Source: Doris montereyensis
Lineage: Eukaryota; Mollusca; Gastropoda; Nudibranchia; Dorididae
Direction: 5' to 3'
DNA: 64,000 nucleotides
NCBI GenBank assembly: GCA_037039925.1
Contig: JAXRKP010000618.1
Span: forward strand, 7,501-71,500
How positions within the stretch are numbered: the stretch's first letter is position 1; each line of letters begins with the position of its first letter. The position numbers and the translations under genes were made by a program. Of the stretch, positions 1-45,674 are shown one piece after another. A model generated the notes under the pieces. That model was not told the origin of the DNA. It worked only from the letters and a program-made list of their open reading frames with translations, and searched no databases.

Positions 1-36
1 GGGTAAAATCAAATCAAATCAAATTAAGTAGACCTA
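1..36 (+). repeat. 3' tail of a SINE-A element
   Basis: The window opens inside the AATCAAATCAAATC-type tail that ends every complete A element here (for example at 24,930-24,950). The body lies to the left of the window. Confidence 0.6.
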
Positions 37-465
37 TGACATTATGAGGGCAAAATGAGTGCAATTGATGTGTGAAAACGGGGCGCCATTTGACAGAATT
101 ACTCAGATGATCTTGTGTTGCGTTAGAGATAATCAATGCCCTGCTTCTCAACTAGGCGGGAATACCCCACACATCCCCACCCCTTGAGATGGAGGGGCGG
201 GGGAATATCCGGGTTTCATGAGGGGGAGGTGGGTGGGGAGGGGTTTCCACCCACAGATTGGCGGACTCGATTATTGTTTTGAAGGCACTTATGAGGCAGA
301 CAATTTTGGAAAGGGGGTAAGGACATTGTGACATTGGTGAAGGGGTGCATATTATTATTATTAAAAAGAGTAGAGAACCACTTCACTACTGATCTGATGA
401 GATAAACAGTTTTTCAAATTTAAAGCTTTCAAAGACACCATGTGTTTGAAGTGGGGAGGGGGAGG
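37..465. other. unique flank, no gene seen
   Basis: No convincing coding frame or known element. Contains G-rich and C-rich stretches and a short ATT run near 350. Confidence 0.5.
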
Positions 466-776
466 GGGACTTATTAGTCCAGACGCAAGGTGTCGGTCTC
501 TCCACCAAAAAGAAAGTGGGTTCAAGCCCTGCCAACGTTCTCGATTTTTTTCAAGCAAAATGTACCCCCCCCCAATCCCTGGTCCAGATAGGTGGATGGA
601 CACCTACTCCCATTGGAGACGATAAACAGAAGGTCCGTGTGCATATCACAACACTCTGTGCACGTTAAAGATCCCTTGGCTGTTTGTCTACAGAACACCC
701 GGGCAAAATTAAAAGTCTTACGAAAACCCCCGAGGTCACCCTAGTCGTGGATGTGGGTGAATTTCAATCAAATCAA
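466..776 (+). repeat. SINE-A copy 1 (family description)
   Basis: tRNA-derived SINE. The head reads GGACTC..TAGTCCAGA..CAAGGTGTCGG, then a B-box-like GGGTTCAAGCC, then a G/C-rich middle with GGTCCAGGTAGGTGGAT, GGAGACGGACGATAAA, CACAACACTCTGTGCACG, and a tail with GATGTGGGT followed by AATCAAATC repeats. At least fifteen copies or fragments occur in the window on both strands. The head has A- and B-box-like spacing but not a foldable complete tRNA, so it is called a SINE and not a tRNA gene. Confidence 0.85.
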
Positions 777-1117
777 GTAGTGTTGTGAGTTTGTAATCAC
801 GACGACACTGGTCCAAACCGTAGTGTTGTGAGTTTGTAATCACGGCGACACTGGTTCAAACCGTAGTGTTGTGAGTTTGTAATCACGGCGACACTGGTTC
901 AAAAAGTTCATGGCTGGCTCATGTATTTTTTCACTACAACGATGTACTCTTGGGAAAGATACTTCACCCTGCTTTCCTCACTTGACTTAGATGTGAATGA
1001 GTACCCAGCAATCATAGATAGAGAAAGATCTTGTCAGGGTATTAGTATTATGTACCTAACAGGTATGTTGTATTGTATGCTCCCCATGGAATTGAGATGG
1101 ACTTGAATGAAATGGCC
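777..1117 (+). repeat. SINE-C copy 1 with triplicated head
   Basis: Family C: tRNA-like head with GACACTGGTTCAAACCG (B-box-like), then TCACTACAACGATGTACTCTTGGGAAA, CCTCACTTGACTTAGATGTGAATGAGTACC, AGAGAAAGATCTTGTCAG and a 3' end reading into GGGGATAAATGATGTACAG-like sequence. In this copy the 43-bp head is present three times in tandem (about 777-905). The 3' end runs without a break into the array that follows. Confidence 0.75.
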
Positions 1118-3040
1118 TGCTCGGGGATACATGATATACAGTCGATCAGCTTGCTTTGCCCAGCGGGGATACATGATGTACAGTCGATCAGCCTGCATTT
1201 GTACAGCGGGGATACATGATGTACAGTCGATCAGCCTGCATTTGTACAGCGGGGATACATGATGTACAGTCGATCAGCCTGCATTTGTACAGCGGGGATA
1301 CATGATGTACAGTCGATCAGCCTGCATTTGTACAGTGGGGATACATGATGTACAGTCGATCAGCCCACAGTTGTACAGCGGGGATACATGATGTACAGTC
1401 GATCAGCCTGCATTTGTACAGCGGGGGATACATGATGTACAGTCGATCAGCCTGTACTTGTACAGCGGGGATACATGATGTACAGTCGATCAGCCTGTAC
1501 TTGTACAGCGGGGATACATGATGTACAGTCGATCAGCCTGTACTTGTACAGCGGGGATACATGATGTACAGTCGATCAGCCTGAACTTGCCCAGGGTGGG
1601 GATACATGATGTACAGTCGATCAGCCTGAACTTGCCCAGCGGGGATACATGATGTACAGTCGATCAGCCTGTACTTGCCCAGCGGGGATACATGATGTAC
1701 AGTCGATCAGCCTGCATTTGTACAGCGGGGATACATGATGTACAGTCGATCAGCCTGCACTTGTCCCAGCGGGGATACATGATGTACAGTCGATCAGCCT
1801 GTACTTGCCCAGTGGGGATACATGATGTACAGTCAATCAGCCTGCACTTGTACAGCGGGGATACATGATGTACAGTCAATCAGCCTGCACTTGTACAGCG
1901 GGGATACATGATGTACAGTCAATCAGCCTGCACTTGTACAGCGGGGATACATGATGTACAGTCAATCAGCCTGTACTTGTACAGTGGGGATACATGATGT
2001 ACAGTCAATCAGCCTGTACTTGTACAGTGGGGGATACATGATGTACAGTCAATCAGCCTGCACTTGTACAGCGGGGATACATGATGTACAGTCAATCAGC
2101 CTGTACTTGTACAGTGGGGATACATGATGTACAGTCAATCAGCCTGTACTTGTACAGCGGGGATACATGATGTACAGTCAATCAGCCTACAGTTGTACAG
2201 CGGCGGGGATACATGATGTACAGTCGATCAGCCTACAGTTGTACAGCGGCGGGGATACATGATGTACAGTCGATCAGCCTACAGTTGTACAGCGGCGGGA
2301 TACATGATGTACAGTCGATCAGCCAACAGTTGTACAGCAGCGGGGATACATGATGTACAGTCGATCAGCCTAACAGTTGTACAGCAGCGGGGATACATGA
2401 TGTACAGTCAATCAGCCTACAGTTGTACAGCGGCGGGGATACATGATGTACAGTCGATCAGCCTACAGTTGTACAGCGGCGGGGATACATGATGTACAGG
2501 CGATCAGCCTACAGTTGTACAGCGGCGGGGATACATGATGTACAGGCGATCAGCCTTGTACAGCGGGGATACATGATGTACAGTACAGCTTGTACAGCGG
2601 GGGATACATGATGTACAGTCGATCAGCCTGTACTTGTACAGCGGGGATACATGATGTACAGTCGATCAGCCTGTACTTGTACAGCGGGGATACATGATGT
2701 ACAGTCGATCAGCCTGTACTTGTACAGCGGGGATACATGATGTACAGTCGATCAGCCTGTACTTGTACAGCGGGGATACATGATGTACAGTCGATCAGCC
2801 TGTACTTGTACAGCGGGGATACATGATGTACAGTAATCAGCCTGTACTTGTACAGCGTGGGATACATGATGTACAGTCGATCAGCCTACAGTTGTACAGC
2901 GGCGGGGATACATGATGTACAGTCGATCAGCCTACAGTTGTACAGCGGGGATACATGATTACAGTCGATCAGCCTACAGTTGTACAGCGGGGGATACATG
3001 ATGTACAGGCGATCAGCCTGTACTTGTACAGCGAGGATAT
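1118..3040 (+). repeat. 43-bp minisatellite seeded from the SINE-C tail
   Basis: About 45 tandem units built around GATACATGATGTACAGTC followed by GATCAGCC and a variable TGCACTTGTACAGCG part. Sub-blocks differ by diagnostic changes (GTCGATCAGCCTG, GTCAATCAGCCTG, CAGCGGCGGGG), showing block-wise spread. Frames inside the array are repeat artefacts. Confidence 0.95.
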
Positions 3041-3115
3041 GGATTATACACCCATCTTTATTTGTTGTTTTTATATTCTTTTGAAACCATCTATTGCACT
3101 TTTCTTGTCAAAAGA

Positions 3116-4715
3116 ATCCTACATCTTTTTGATACAATTCCAGCTCTACTTTCTGATACAATTTCAGCTCTACTTTCTGATACAATTCCAGCTCTACTTT
3201 CTGATACAATTCCAGCTCTATTTTCTGATACAATTTCAGCTCTAATTTCTGATACAATTCCAGATCTACTTTCTGATACAATTCCAGCTCTACTTTCTGA
3301 TACAATACCAGCTCTACTGTCTGATACAATTCCAGCTCTACTTTCTGATACAATTCCAGCTCTACTTTCTGATACAATTCCAGCTCTACTTTCTGATACA
3401 ATTCCAGCTTTACTTTCTGATACAATTCCAGCTCTACTTTCTGATACTTTCTATTCCAGCTCTACTTTCTGATACAATTCTAGCTCTACTTTCTGATACT
3501 ATTCCAGCTTTACTTTCTGATACAATTCCAGCTCTACTTTCTGATACTATTCCAGCTCTACTTTCTGATACAATTCTAGCTCTACATTCTGATACTATTC
3601 CAGCTCTACTTTTTTATACAATTCTAGCTCTACTTTCTGATACAACTCCAGCTCTACTTTCTGATACAATTCCAGCTCTACTTTCTGATACAATTCCAGC
3701 TACAATTTGAGCTCTACTTTCTAATACAATTCCAGCTCTACTTTCTAATACAATTCCAGCTCTTCTTTTTGATACAATTCCAGCTCTACTTTCTGATACT
3801 ACTTTTTTTATACAATTTCAGCTCTACTTTCTGATACAACTCCAGCTCTACTTTCTGATACAATTCCAGCTCTACTTTCTGATACTATTCCAGCTCTACT
3901 TTTGTATACAATTCTAGCTCTACTTTCTGATACAACTCCAGCTCTACTTTCTGATACAATTCCAGCTCTACATTCTGATATTATTCCAGCTCTACTTTTT
4001 TTATACAATTCTAGCTCTATTTTCTGATACAACTCCAGCTCTACGTTCTGATACAATTCCAGCTCTACTTTCTGATACAATTCCAGCTACCATTCCAGCT
4101 CTACTTTCTAATACAATTCCAGCTCTACCTACTACAATTCCAGCTCTACTTTCTGATACAATTCCAGCTCTACTTTCTGATACAATCTCCAGCTCTACCT
4201 TCTGATACAATACCTTCTTTTTTCTGATAATTCCAGCTCTACTTTCTAATACAATTCAGTGTCTACTTTCTGATACAATACCAGGTCTATTGTCTGATAC
4301 AATTCCAGCTCTAATTTCTGATACAATTCCAGCTCTACTGTCTGATACAATTCCAGCTCTACTTTCTGATACATTTCCAGCTCTACTTTCTGATACAATT
4401 CCAGCTTACTTTCTGATACATTTCCAGCTCTACCTTCTGATACAATTCCTACCTTCTGATACAATTCCAGCTCTACCTTCTGATACATTTCAGCTCTACT
4501 TTCTGATACAATTCCAGCTCTACCTTCTGATACATTTCCATCTCTACTTTCTGATACAATTCCAGCTCTACTTTCTGATACAATACCAGCTCTACTGTCT
4601 GATACCATTCCAGCTCTACTTTCTGATACAATTCCAGCTCTAATTTCTGATACAATTCCAGCTCTACTTTCTGATACAATTCCAGCTCTATTTTCTGATA
4701 CATTTCCAGCTCTCT
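3116..4715 (+). repeat. 24-bp minisatellite
   Basis: About 65 tandem units around CTTTCTGATACAATTCCAGC with TCTA. The unit length is a multiple of three, so long open frames such as 3062-3472 (+) and the minus-strand Tyr-Gln-Lys-Val repeats arise by chance. Unit boundaries decay near 3,700-3,830 and 4,090-4,240. Confidence 0.95.
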
Positions 4716-4745
4716 TAGTTTTGTTTGGCTTTTCAGGCAGATACG

Positions 4746-5080
4746 AGGACTCCGTAGTCTAGAGGCAAGGTGTCGGCCTCTCAACCAAAAGGTAGTGGGT
4801 TAGAAACCCGCCAACGGTTGTACAATTTTCTCGAGTTTTTTTCGAGCAAAATCTACCCCCTCCCCCCCCCCCCACCTGGTCTAGGTAGGTGGGTCGACAC
4901 CTAGTCCAATCGGAGACGGACGATAAAAAAGAGGTCCCGTGTGCAGATAGCAACACTCTGTGCACGTTAAAGATCCATTGGCTGCTTACATGGCAGTCCG
5001 GGCAAAACCAAAAATCCTACAACTACAAAATTGAGATCACACCTGTCATGGATGTGGATAAAATCAAATCCGATTTTTAA
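4746..5080 (+). repeat. SINE-A copy 2
   Basis: Full-length copy from GGACTCCGTAGTCTAGAGGC to the AAATCAAATC tail, with a long C run in the middle. It starts directly after the 24-bp array. Confidence 0.85.
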
Positions 5081-5145
5081 AAAAATTAAAATCACTCTTC
5101 ATGTAACCTTATGCGTGTTCATGTGATGCATGCGCCGTTCTTATT

Positions 5146-5477
5146 TAAATGACTCTAAGGCGCCCCTTTTCTAGGCGGTTATTTAAATGACTCTAAGGCG
5201 CCCCTTTTCTAGACGGATATTTAAATGACTCTAAGGCACCCCTTTTCTAGGCGGTTATTTAAATGACTAAGGCACCCCTTTTCTAGGCGGTTATTTAAAT
5301 GACTCTAAGGCGCCCTTTTCTAGACGGATATTTAAATGACTCTAAGGCACCCCTTTTCTAGGCGGTTATTTAAATGACTCTAAGGCGCCCTTTTCTAGGC
5401 GGTTATTTAAATGACTCTAAGGCGCCTTTTCTAGGCGGTTATTTAAATGACTCTAAGGCGCCCCTTTTCTAGGCGGT
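5146..5477 (+). repeat. 37-38 bp minisatellite
   Basis: About nine units with TTATTTAAATGACTCTAAGG followed by CGCCCCTTTTCTAGGCGG. Some units lack one C or read AGACGGATA in place of AGGCGGTTA. Confidence 0.95.
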
Positions 5478-5639
5478 TTGTATACGTCATGTCCATATCA
5501 AACGTTATAGAAAATATGTATATTTCTAAAAACAGCAACACACTGAACTGATCTATTTGGTTTTCAACAGAGTGGACTGAAGGGTCATTCTGTTATTATC
5601 TTTCTCAGGCGTGACACATAGGGAGTGTGATGACTACGT

Positions 5640-5925
5640 GCTACATGTCAGATAATCTGTACGTGTATTTATGTGTGTGCGTGTCTGTGTGTGCGTGTCT
5701 GTGTGTTCGTCTGTGTATATGAGTCTGTGTATGGTTTTGTATGTATCTGTGTGTGCCTGTGTGCCTTTGTGTATGTGTGATTGGTTGTGTGTGTTCGTGT
5801 GTCTATGAGTGTGTGTGTGTGTGAGTGAGTCTGCATGTGTTTATTCATGTGTCTGTTGGTGTATGTCTGTCTATGTGTCTTTATGCACGTATGTCTGTGT
5901 GTGTGCGTGTGAGTTTGAAGTTATC
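5640..5925 (+). repeat. degenerate GT-rich tract
   Basis: Imperfect TGTGTGYGTGTCT repeats; simple low-complexity DNA. Confidence 0.8.
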
Positions 5926-6011
5926 AGACAGGACATAAAAATGTCTTGGCATTAAAGTAAAAAGGTCGACGCAAAAGGGTGATATGTCAGTGAAGACCCC
6001 CTATCAAAAAG

Positions 6012-6315
6012 GGGATTCGGTGCATTCAGAGATAAAGTACCGGCCTCTCAGCCAACAAGGTCTTGGGTTTGTGCCTGACAAGTTGAAAGATTTTCTTGAT
6101 TTTTTTTTCCGAGTAAAACCAACCCCTTGCCCCGATAGAAGGATCGACGCTTAGTTCCATCGGAGACAAAGGAGGTCCCGTGTGCAGATCAGAACATTCT
6201 GTGCACGTTAAAGATCATTTGGCTGTTTGCAGCAGCCTAGGCAAAAATTAAAAACCCTACCGAAAACCCAAAGATCAACTTAGTAGTGGATGCGGATAAA
6301 ATCAAATCAAATTTA
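6012..6315 (+). repeat. SINE-A copy 3
   Basis: Diverged full-length copy (GGGGATTCGGTGCATTCAGA head, AAATCAAATC tail). Confidence 0.75.
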
Positions 6316-6399
6316 TAAAAAAACATATCAAAACTTTTTCTTACAATTTTCTAATGACTCAAATTTCCATCGCTTTTCAAAGTAAGCATTGCTATTTTA

Positions 6400-9300
6400 T
6401 ATATCCCTATGTGTCATGTATAGCCATTAAAAGGTTATTTTATATACCGGTACCCATGTATAGCCATCAAAATGCTATTTTATATACCAGTACCCATGTA
6501 TAGCCATCAAAATGCCATTTTATATACCAGTACCCATGTATAGCAACCAAAAGGTTATTTTATACCAGTACCCATGTATAGCAACCAAAAGGTTATTTTA
6601 TATACCAGTACCCATGTATAGCCATCAAAATGCCATTTTATATACCAGTACCCATGTATAGCAACCAAAAGGTTATTTTATATACCAGTACCCATGTATA
6701 GCCATCAAAATGCCATTTTATATACCAGTACCCATGTATAGCAACCAAAAGGTTATTTTATATACCAGTACCCATGTATAGCCATCAGAAAGTTATTTTA
6801 TATACCAGTACCCATGAATAGTCATCAGAAAGTTATTTTATATACCAGTACCCATGAATAGTCATCAGAAAGTTATTTTATATATCGGTACCCATGTATA
6901 GCCATAAAAGGGTTATTTTATATACCATGTACCCATGTATAACCCAATCAAAAGGTTATTTTATATACCAGTACCCATGTATAGTCATCAAAGGCTATTT
7001 TATATACCAGTACCCATGTATAGTCATCAAAAGGCTATTTTTTATACCAGTACCCATGTATAGTCATCAAAAGGCTATTTTATATACCAGTATTTTATAG
7101 TCATCAAAGGCTATTTTATATACCAGTACCCATGTATAGCCATCAAAAGGTTATTTTATATACCAGTACCCATGTATAGCCATCAAAAGGTTATTTTATA
7201 TACCAGTACTCATGTATAGTCATCAAAAGGTTATTTTATATACCAGTACCCATGTATAGTCATCCATTTTATATACCAGTACCCATGTTATCATCAAAGG
7301 TTATTTTATATACCAGTACCCATGTATAGTCATCCAAAGGTTATTTTATATACCAGTACCCATGTATAGTCATCAAAAGGTTATTTATATACCAGTACCC
7401 CATGTATAGTCACCCAAAGGCTATTTTATATACCAGTACCCATGTATAGTCATCAAAAGGTTATTTCATATACCAGTACCCATGTATAGTCATCAAAAGG
7501 CTATTTTATATACCAGTACCCATGTATAGTCATCAAAAGGTTATTTTATATACCAGTACCCCTGTATAGCCATCAAAAGGCTATTTTATATACCAGTACC
7601 CATGTATAGCCATCAAAGGGTTATTTTATATACCAGTACCCATGTATAGTCATCAAAAGGCTATTTTATATACCAGTACCCATGTATAGTCATCCAAATG
7701 CTTTTTTATATACCAGTACCCATGTATAGCCATCAAAAGGTTATTTTATATACCAGTACCCATGTATAGTCATCAAAGTACCCATGTATAGCTATTTTAT
7801 ATACCAGTACCCATGTATAGCCATCAAAGGTTATCAGTCATAGCCATCAAAAGGTTATTTTTTTAGCCATCAGAATGTTATTTTATATACCAGTATATAG
7901 TCATCAGAATGCTATTTTTATATACCCAAGTATAGCCATCAAAAGGTTATTTTATATACCAGTACCCATGTATAGTCATCAAAAGGTTATTTTATATACC
8001 AGTACCCATGTATAGCCATCAGAATGCTATTTTATATACCGGTACCGAAGTATAGTCATAAAAGGTTATTTTATATACCAGTACCCATGTATGGTCATCA
8101 AAAGGTTATTTTATATACCAGTACCCATGTATAGTCATCCAAAGGTTATTTTATGTACCAGTACCCAAGCATAGTCATCCAAATGCTTTTTTATATACCA
8201 GTACCCATGTATAGTCATCAAAAAGGTTATTTTATATACCAGTACCCATGTATAGTCACCCAAAGGCTATTTTATATACCAGTACCCATGTATAGTCATC
8301 AAAAGGTTATTTCATATACCAGTACCCCTGTATAGCCATCAAAAGGTTGTTTTATATACCAGTACCCATGTATAGTCATCAAAAGGTTATTTTATATACC
8401 AGTACCCCTGTATAGTCACCCAAAGGCTATTTTATATACCAGTACCCCTGTATAGCCATCAAAAGGTTATTTCATATGCCATGCCATGTATACCATCCAA
8501 ATGTATTTTATATACCAGTACAAAAGGCTATTTTAGATACCAGTACTCATGTATAGTTATCAAAGGGCTATTTTATATACCAGTACCCATGTATAGTCAT
8601 CAAAAGGCTATTTTATATACCAGTACCCATGTATAGTCATCCAAATGCTTTTTTATATACCAGTACCCTGTATAGCCATTAAAAGGTTATTTTATATACT
8701 AGTACCCATGTATAGTCATCAAAAGGTTATTGTATATACCAGTACCCATGTATAGTCATCAGAATGCTATTTTATATAACGGTACCCAAGTATAGCCATC
8801 AAAAGGTTATTTTATATACCGGTACCCATGTATAGTCATCAAAAGGTTATTTTATATACCAGTACCCATGTATAGCCATCAGAATGCTATTTTATATACC
8901 GGTACCGAAGTATAGTCATAAAAGGTTATTTTATATACCAGTACCCATGTATAGTCATCAAAAGGTTATTTTATATACCAGTACCCATGTATAGCCATCA
9001 GAATGCTATTTTATATACCGGTACCCAAGTATAGCCATCAAAAGGTTATTTTATATACCGGTACCCATGTATAGCTATCAGAAAGCTATTTTATCTACTA
9101 GTACCCACGTATAGCCATCAAAAGGCTACTTTATATACCAGTACCCATGTATAGCCATCAAAAGATTATTTTATATACAGATAGCCATGCATAGTCATCC
9201 AAAGGCTATTTTATATATCGGTACCCATGTATAGCCATCAAAATGTTATTTTATATACCAGTTCCCATGTATAGCCATCAAAAGGTTATTTTATATAACG

Positions 9301-9552
9301 GTACCCATGTATAGCCATCAAAAGGCTATTTTATACACCGATACCCATGTATAGCCATCAAAATGCTAATTTATACACCGTATACCAAAAGGCTATTTTA
9401 TATACATGTATAGCCATCAAAAGGCTATTTTATATACTGGTACCCATGTATAGCCACCAAAAGGCTATTTTATACACCTATACCCATGTATAGCCATCAA
9501 AAGGCTATTTTATACACCGATACCCATGTATAGTCATCAAAAGGCTATTTTT
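6400..9552 (+). repeat. 43-44 bp minisatellite, 3.1 kb
   Basis: The largest array in the window, about 70 units around TTATTTTATATACCAGTACC plus CATGTATAGYCATCAAAAGG. Variants (GGTACC for AGTACC, AGAATGCT for AAAAGGTT) are clustered, and a few units are truncated, as expected from unequal exchange. No gene lies inside. Confidence 0.95.
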
Positions 9553-10977
9553 ACATTAAATAAATTAACTAGTAGACACAAATACAAACAAACAAAAAAA
9601 TCCAGAGTGAAGATAACTTTTAAATAAAACAATGATACAAGATGTCTGTGTCCAAACACTAGTTACAGGAACACATAATTATTACTGGAACAGGGTTGTT
9701 TTTTAATACGATAAACAAAAGCGGAAGCAAATCCCCCTCCCCCTCACACACACACACACACATACACACACACACATACACACACACACACCAATGAGAA
9801 AATGTGTAGAAAAGAAAAATTATTTATCAAACTAGGGATGAAATCGACGCGAGCTAGTAAGCACGCCTCGGATGAAATCATCTGCGATCAAATTTACGTT
9901 TAGTACCAAGGGAGACTATCCACTTAAAGCAAAATGTCATTTTTCTTTAAAGTTCTAAGCGACTTCCGCCGCTCCTTTACAACACTTCTCTACTTTCTGT
10001 GTACCTTAGAAACTGTCATGTCTGCCACGATTGTCGATTGATAACTCTTTGACTCTATGCTCGAAAAATCAACTTCTTCAACACAAAGATCGAGGTAAAT
10101 TGAGGAAAATATGGTTTTCATACATGTAGGTCTGAATTTTTTATTATTTTGAATTAGAGTGGATAACTGTAGAACCATATATTTTTTATTTCCATTGATT
10201 TTCATTGAGAACACACGGTCATCAAAGGAGTAAATCAGTTAATATAGATCTAGATCTAATCGAAGACATCATTTCATCGTAGAGATCTAGAGCTAGATCT
10301 ATCTAGATATAGATTCTAGATCGATCTAGAGCTAGTTCTTTCTAGATCTAGATTCTAGATCTATGTCATACATACATAGGATCGCATGACTCTAGACTTT
10401 TATACCAATATTAACCTAAGAAGACATGTAAGTAGATTATTTAGAGCAAAATTTAGATTCTAGCCTATTCTAGGTGCAAATGAAATCTCAATCTGGATTG
10501 GTCGAAAACCGGGATATTTGCACTTTAGCACCGCCAACAACACAATTTCAAACCCTAGTTTAACTCACTCAATACTCTCTCCTCGCCGCTCTATGAGTAG
10601 ACCTATGTCACAATGTGTGTTCCCAAGTCAGTTATCGCCCTATTATTACTCCCGGATTGGCATCGTTGAACATAAGCACATCAGTGGAAAATAAACTGTT
10701 GCGGTGCTAAAACAGGAGAATAAATTACTCGGATGAGCACCGCTTGACCATAGATACAACAGTGGGAAAAAAAAAGTTATGAAAAGAGAGTAGGCCTTTA
10801 TTATTGACTTTTGCTCCTGGTATATCCGACTATGGAAATCCTCTCTATTTTTGTAACAGCCATAACTCATAAAGCATAGATTCTATATGCTTTGATTACA
10901 TGAAAATAACCTTCGGCGTTCGTCAATATTCTTATAATTAATTACAAGCCCTAATTTTTCCTCTTTTTTTTTTCCAG
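9553..10977. other. mostly unique region upstream of the Roc-COR gene
   Basis: Contains a CA microsatellite (about 9,745-9,792) and a patch rich in the palindromes AGATCT and TCTAGA (10,240-10,370). A minus-strand open frame of 74 codons at 9,990-10,214 has no recognisable similarity. This would be the natural place for the promoter of the gene at 12.8 kb, but no promoter element could be assigned. Confidence 0.4.
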
Positions 10978-11061
10978 ATTTTTCTAAAGTAACTGCAAAG
11001 TAAAATGTCAAATCACCGTTATTTTACTCTTTTGTGCATTCTTGGACTTATTACATATGAG
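10978..11061 (+). other. possible 5' exon with hydrophobic start
   Basis: A strong polypyrimidine tract and CAG end at 10,977; an ATG at about 11,005 opens a short hydrophobic peptide (MSNHRYFTLLCILGLITYE), and a GTAATG donor-like site follows at 11,062. Joined to the acceptor at 12,802 the frame stops after six codons, so it may be a 5'-UTR exon, a short upstream frame, or chance. Confidence 0.2.
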
Positions 11062-11339
11062 GTAATGTCATATTTTGATTCATATCATTTTGATAAAGTG
11101 ATATAACGACAATAAATAACAACTCCACCAGTATGTAATGCGTGCTTGTTCTCTCTTTATTGGTGGAGTTGTCACTTGTTGTCATTTATCCCTTTTGATT
11201 GCACTCCACTGTGGCTTCTTTGCATTATCTTCATTTTGAGAGAGTGTTTCTGGCTGGTTTAAATTGCACAGACTTTAAGAGATTTATTGTTTAACGATAT
11301 AGCCTATGAATTACTGGACTTATGGCTGTGTCACAGCCT

Positions 11340-11666
11340 GGTCTTCAGATAAGGCCACCTCATCTCTCTCTGTGATTTGCATTGATAGGATCCTCCATTG
11401 TTTTCAGTCTCTGGCGATTGACCATAGTTGATTCAGGTCTTCCCACGCTTAAGTTTCTTTTCCTCCACCATGCGGTAGAGATCTTTATTAATCACCATCA
11501 GGAGATTAGTCAATGGTCTTCCTTTAAATTTGCTTCCAGATTTAATGAAGTAAGCTCTCATCGCTTTATTGGCGGGAATATACTCTTCTCTCCTTAACAT
11601 GTGTCCTAAATGGAGCAAGCAACTTTCTTCAATGAATTGTGAGAGTGGGCTACACATATAGCCCAT
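11340..11666 (-). mobile_element. LINE (non-LTR retrotransposon) ORF2 C-terminal remnant
   Basis: On the minus strand, residues LLHLGHMLRREEYIP, then KFKGRPLTNLL, then KTWEDLNQLW and ARD followed by a stop match the usual C-terminal end of non-LTR reverse-transcriptase proteins (GH-LRR, GRP and TW-DL motifs). Only this end is present; the rest of the element is missing. Confidence 0.6.
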
Positions 11667-11848
11667 TAAATGTGTAATTCATCAGAAACAAGGAGACATG
11701 CTGTTTTAAGTTTGTGCATTTTAATACTACATGTTAATTTATAATACTTATAAATTTGAGCCTCATTGTTAAGTCACTCTGAGGCATTGCTATAAAAAAA
11801 ACTTTATCCTGTGTAGGACCATAGACTGATCTATGCGATAGTGAAAAA

Positions 11849-12016
11849 GTACCTTCAAGGCCAAAGCTGGTGCTTGTATCCATTTTGCACCTGGGTCCAG
11901 TGGGGAAATTCGTATTAAATGTCTTTCCCAAGAAACACAACGTCTGGCCTAAATTTGCCATGATTTGAACCATAGTCCCCACTCCGGCCGCCTAACCACT
12001 CGGCCACCGACGCCAC
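11849..12016 (-). repeat. SINE-B copy (minus), family description
   Basis: Family B is tRNA-derived. Read on its own strand it has GTGGCGTCGGTGGCCGAGTG, GGTTAGGCTGCC, GGTTCAAATCC, ACATTGTGTTCCTTGGGAAA, CCAGGTGCAAATGGGTACAA, GATTATTATCACCTGTT, CCGGCTCTATGGGCC and ends CCTTGAAGGAACTT. This copy lacks part of its middle. Confidence 0.8.
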
Positions 12017-12404
12017 TTGCGATAGTGAAATAATGTATAATCATAGAGAGTTAACATATTTGACATTCTTCATGAAACCAAATGTACATTGACGGGGGTA
12101 AAACAAAAAAATTATCCAGTGTCTTTTATAAAGAGAAAAAAATAAGTTCAAAGTTCTGAATTGTTTTCTTGAGTAGCACATGTGAATTCCTTTACTTTTA
12201 ATTCTATTCTAAATTTGTATCTTTTTTAAAGAATGTTAAAGTTCTAGGTTTATCCTTCATTATATTAGTTGTCTACATAGACATTTCCATCACACATATT
12301 CATAGTGCAGTTAATTGTGGAAATTCTCAAAATTATGTAATGTTTACCATGTTAAAGCAAAGTGTACTCCCCTTCATTTGAAATTTGATGTGATTGTTCC
12401 AAGT

Positions 12405-12540
12405 TTACAAACTCCTACCATTAGCACAGGTGCTGTTGGTAGGTCCTATTTTTTTCTTTTTACTTCTTTTATCTTGCTGTTTCCTCTTAATTCATCATGA
12501 GATCACCGCAATGGTGGACGGGTTAATGTCAATACAATAA
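12405..12540 (-). repeat. SINE-D copy (minus), family description
   Basis: Family D, on its own strand: TTGAAATTTACCC, CCACCATATGTGGTGATCTC, GAATTAAGAGGAAACAGCAA, GATGAAAGA..GTGAAAGAGT, GGAAAGAAGTAGGACCTACC, AGCAGCACCCGCCAACCG. This minus-strand copy lies just upstream of the Roc-COR gene. Confidence 0.7.
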
Positions 12541-12835
12541 ACCTATCATGAGCTATTTACGCTTGGAACACAGGAACTGGATCTCAACTCTTTCTCACGT
12601 GGAAAGACAAGACACTGTATGTTTTGCATGATCAAATTTTATAATAAGTGAGACAATAATATCTTAATTTCTAAGTATCAGGGACTAGACTTGATTTTTG
12701 ATCTACGTACAATTTCAGTGTTCTATCATTGCATGAAAGATGAAAGAAAGATATTCAATCATGAATCAAAATATGATTTCTTTTTTTTTTTTCGTTTTGC
12801 AGGTCTTAAGGATGAAATAATTGGCATAGTGTGAA

Positions 12836-45436
<32,601 letters not shown>

Positions 45437-45539
45437 AACTGTTGTTGTTATTGTTGTTGTAGTGCTATGCTAAAACCACTAATTGTTATTATATTTGTTA
45501 ATATTATTATGACAATTATTGTTATCATCGTTATTATTT

Positions 45540-45542
45540 TTG

Positions 45543-45611
<69 letters not shown>

Positions 45612-45612
45612 T
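45540..45612 (+). repeat. ATT microsatellite
   Basis: About 22 ATT units in the likely 3' UTR or downstream flank. Confidence 0.95.
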
Positions 45613-45674
45613 GTCTTATTCGCCATCTCACAATCACCGTTTTCTGATACATTTTTTGTTTTGTTTTTTGTTTC

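Noticed and set aside
3062..4784. Several 90-136 codon frames on both strands
   Set aside because: Products of a 24-bp repeat (DTIPALLS / YQKVELEL); no start, splice or composition supports a gene.
1118..9552. CRISPR array
   Set aside because: Repeats are adjacent without unique spacers, units vary gradually, and the DNA is from an animal.
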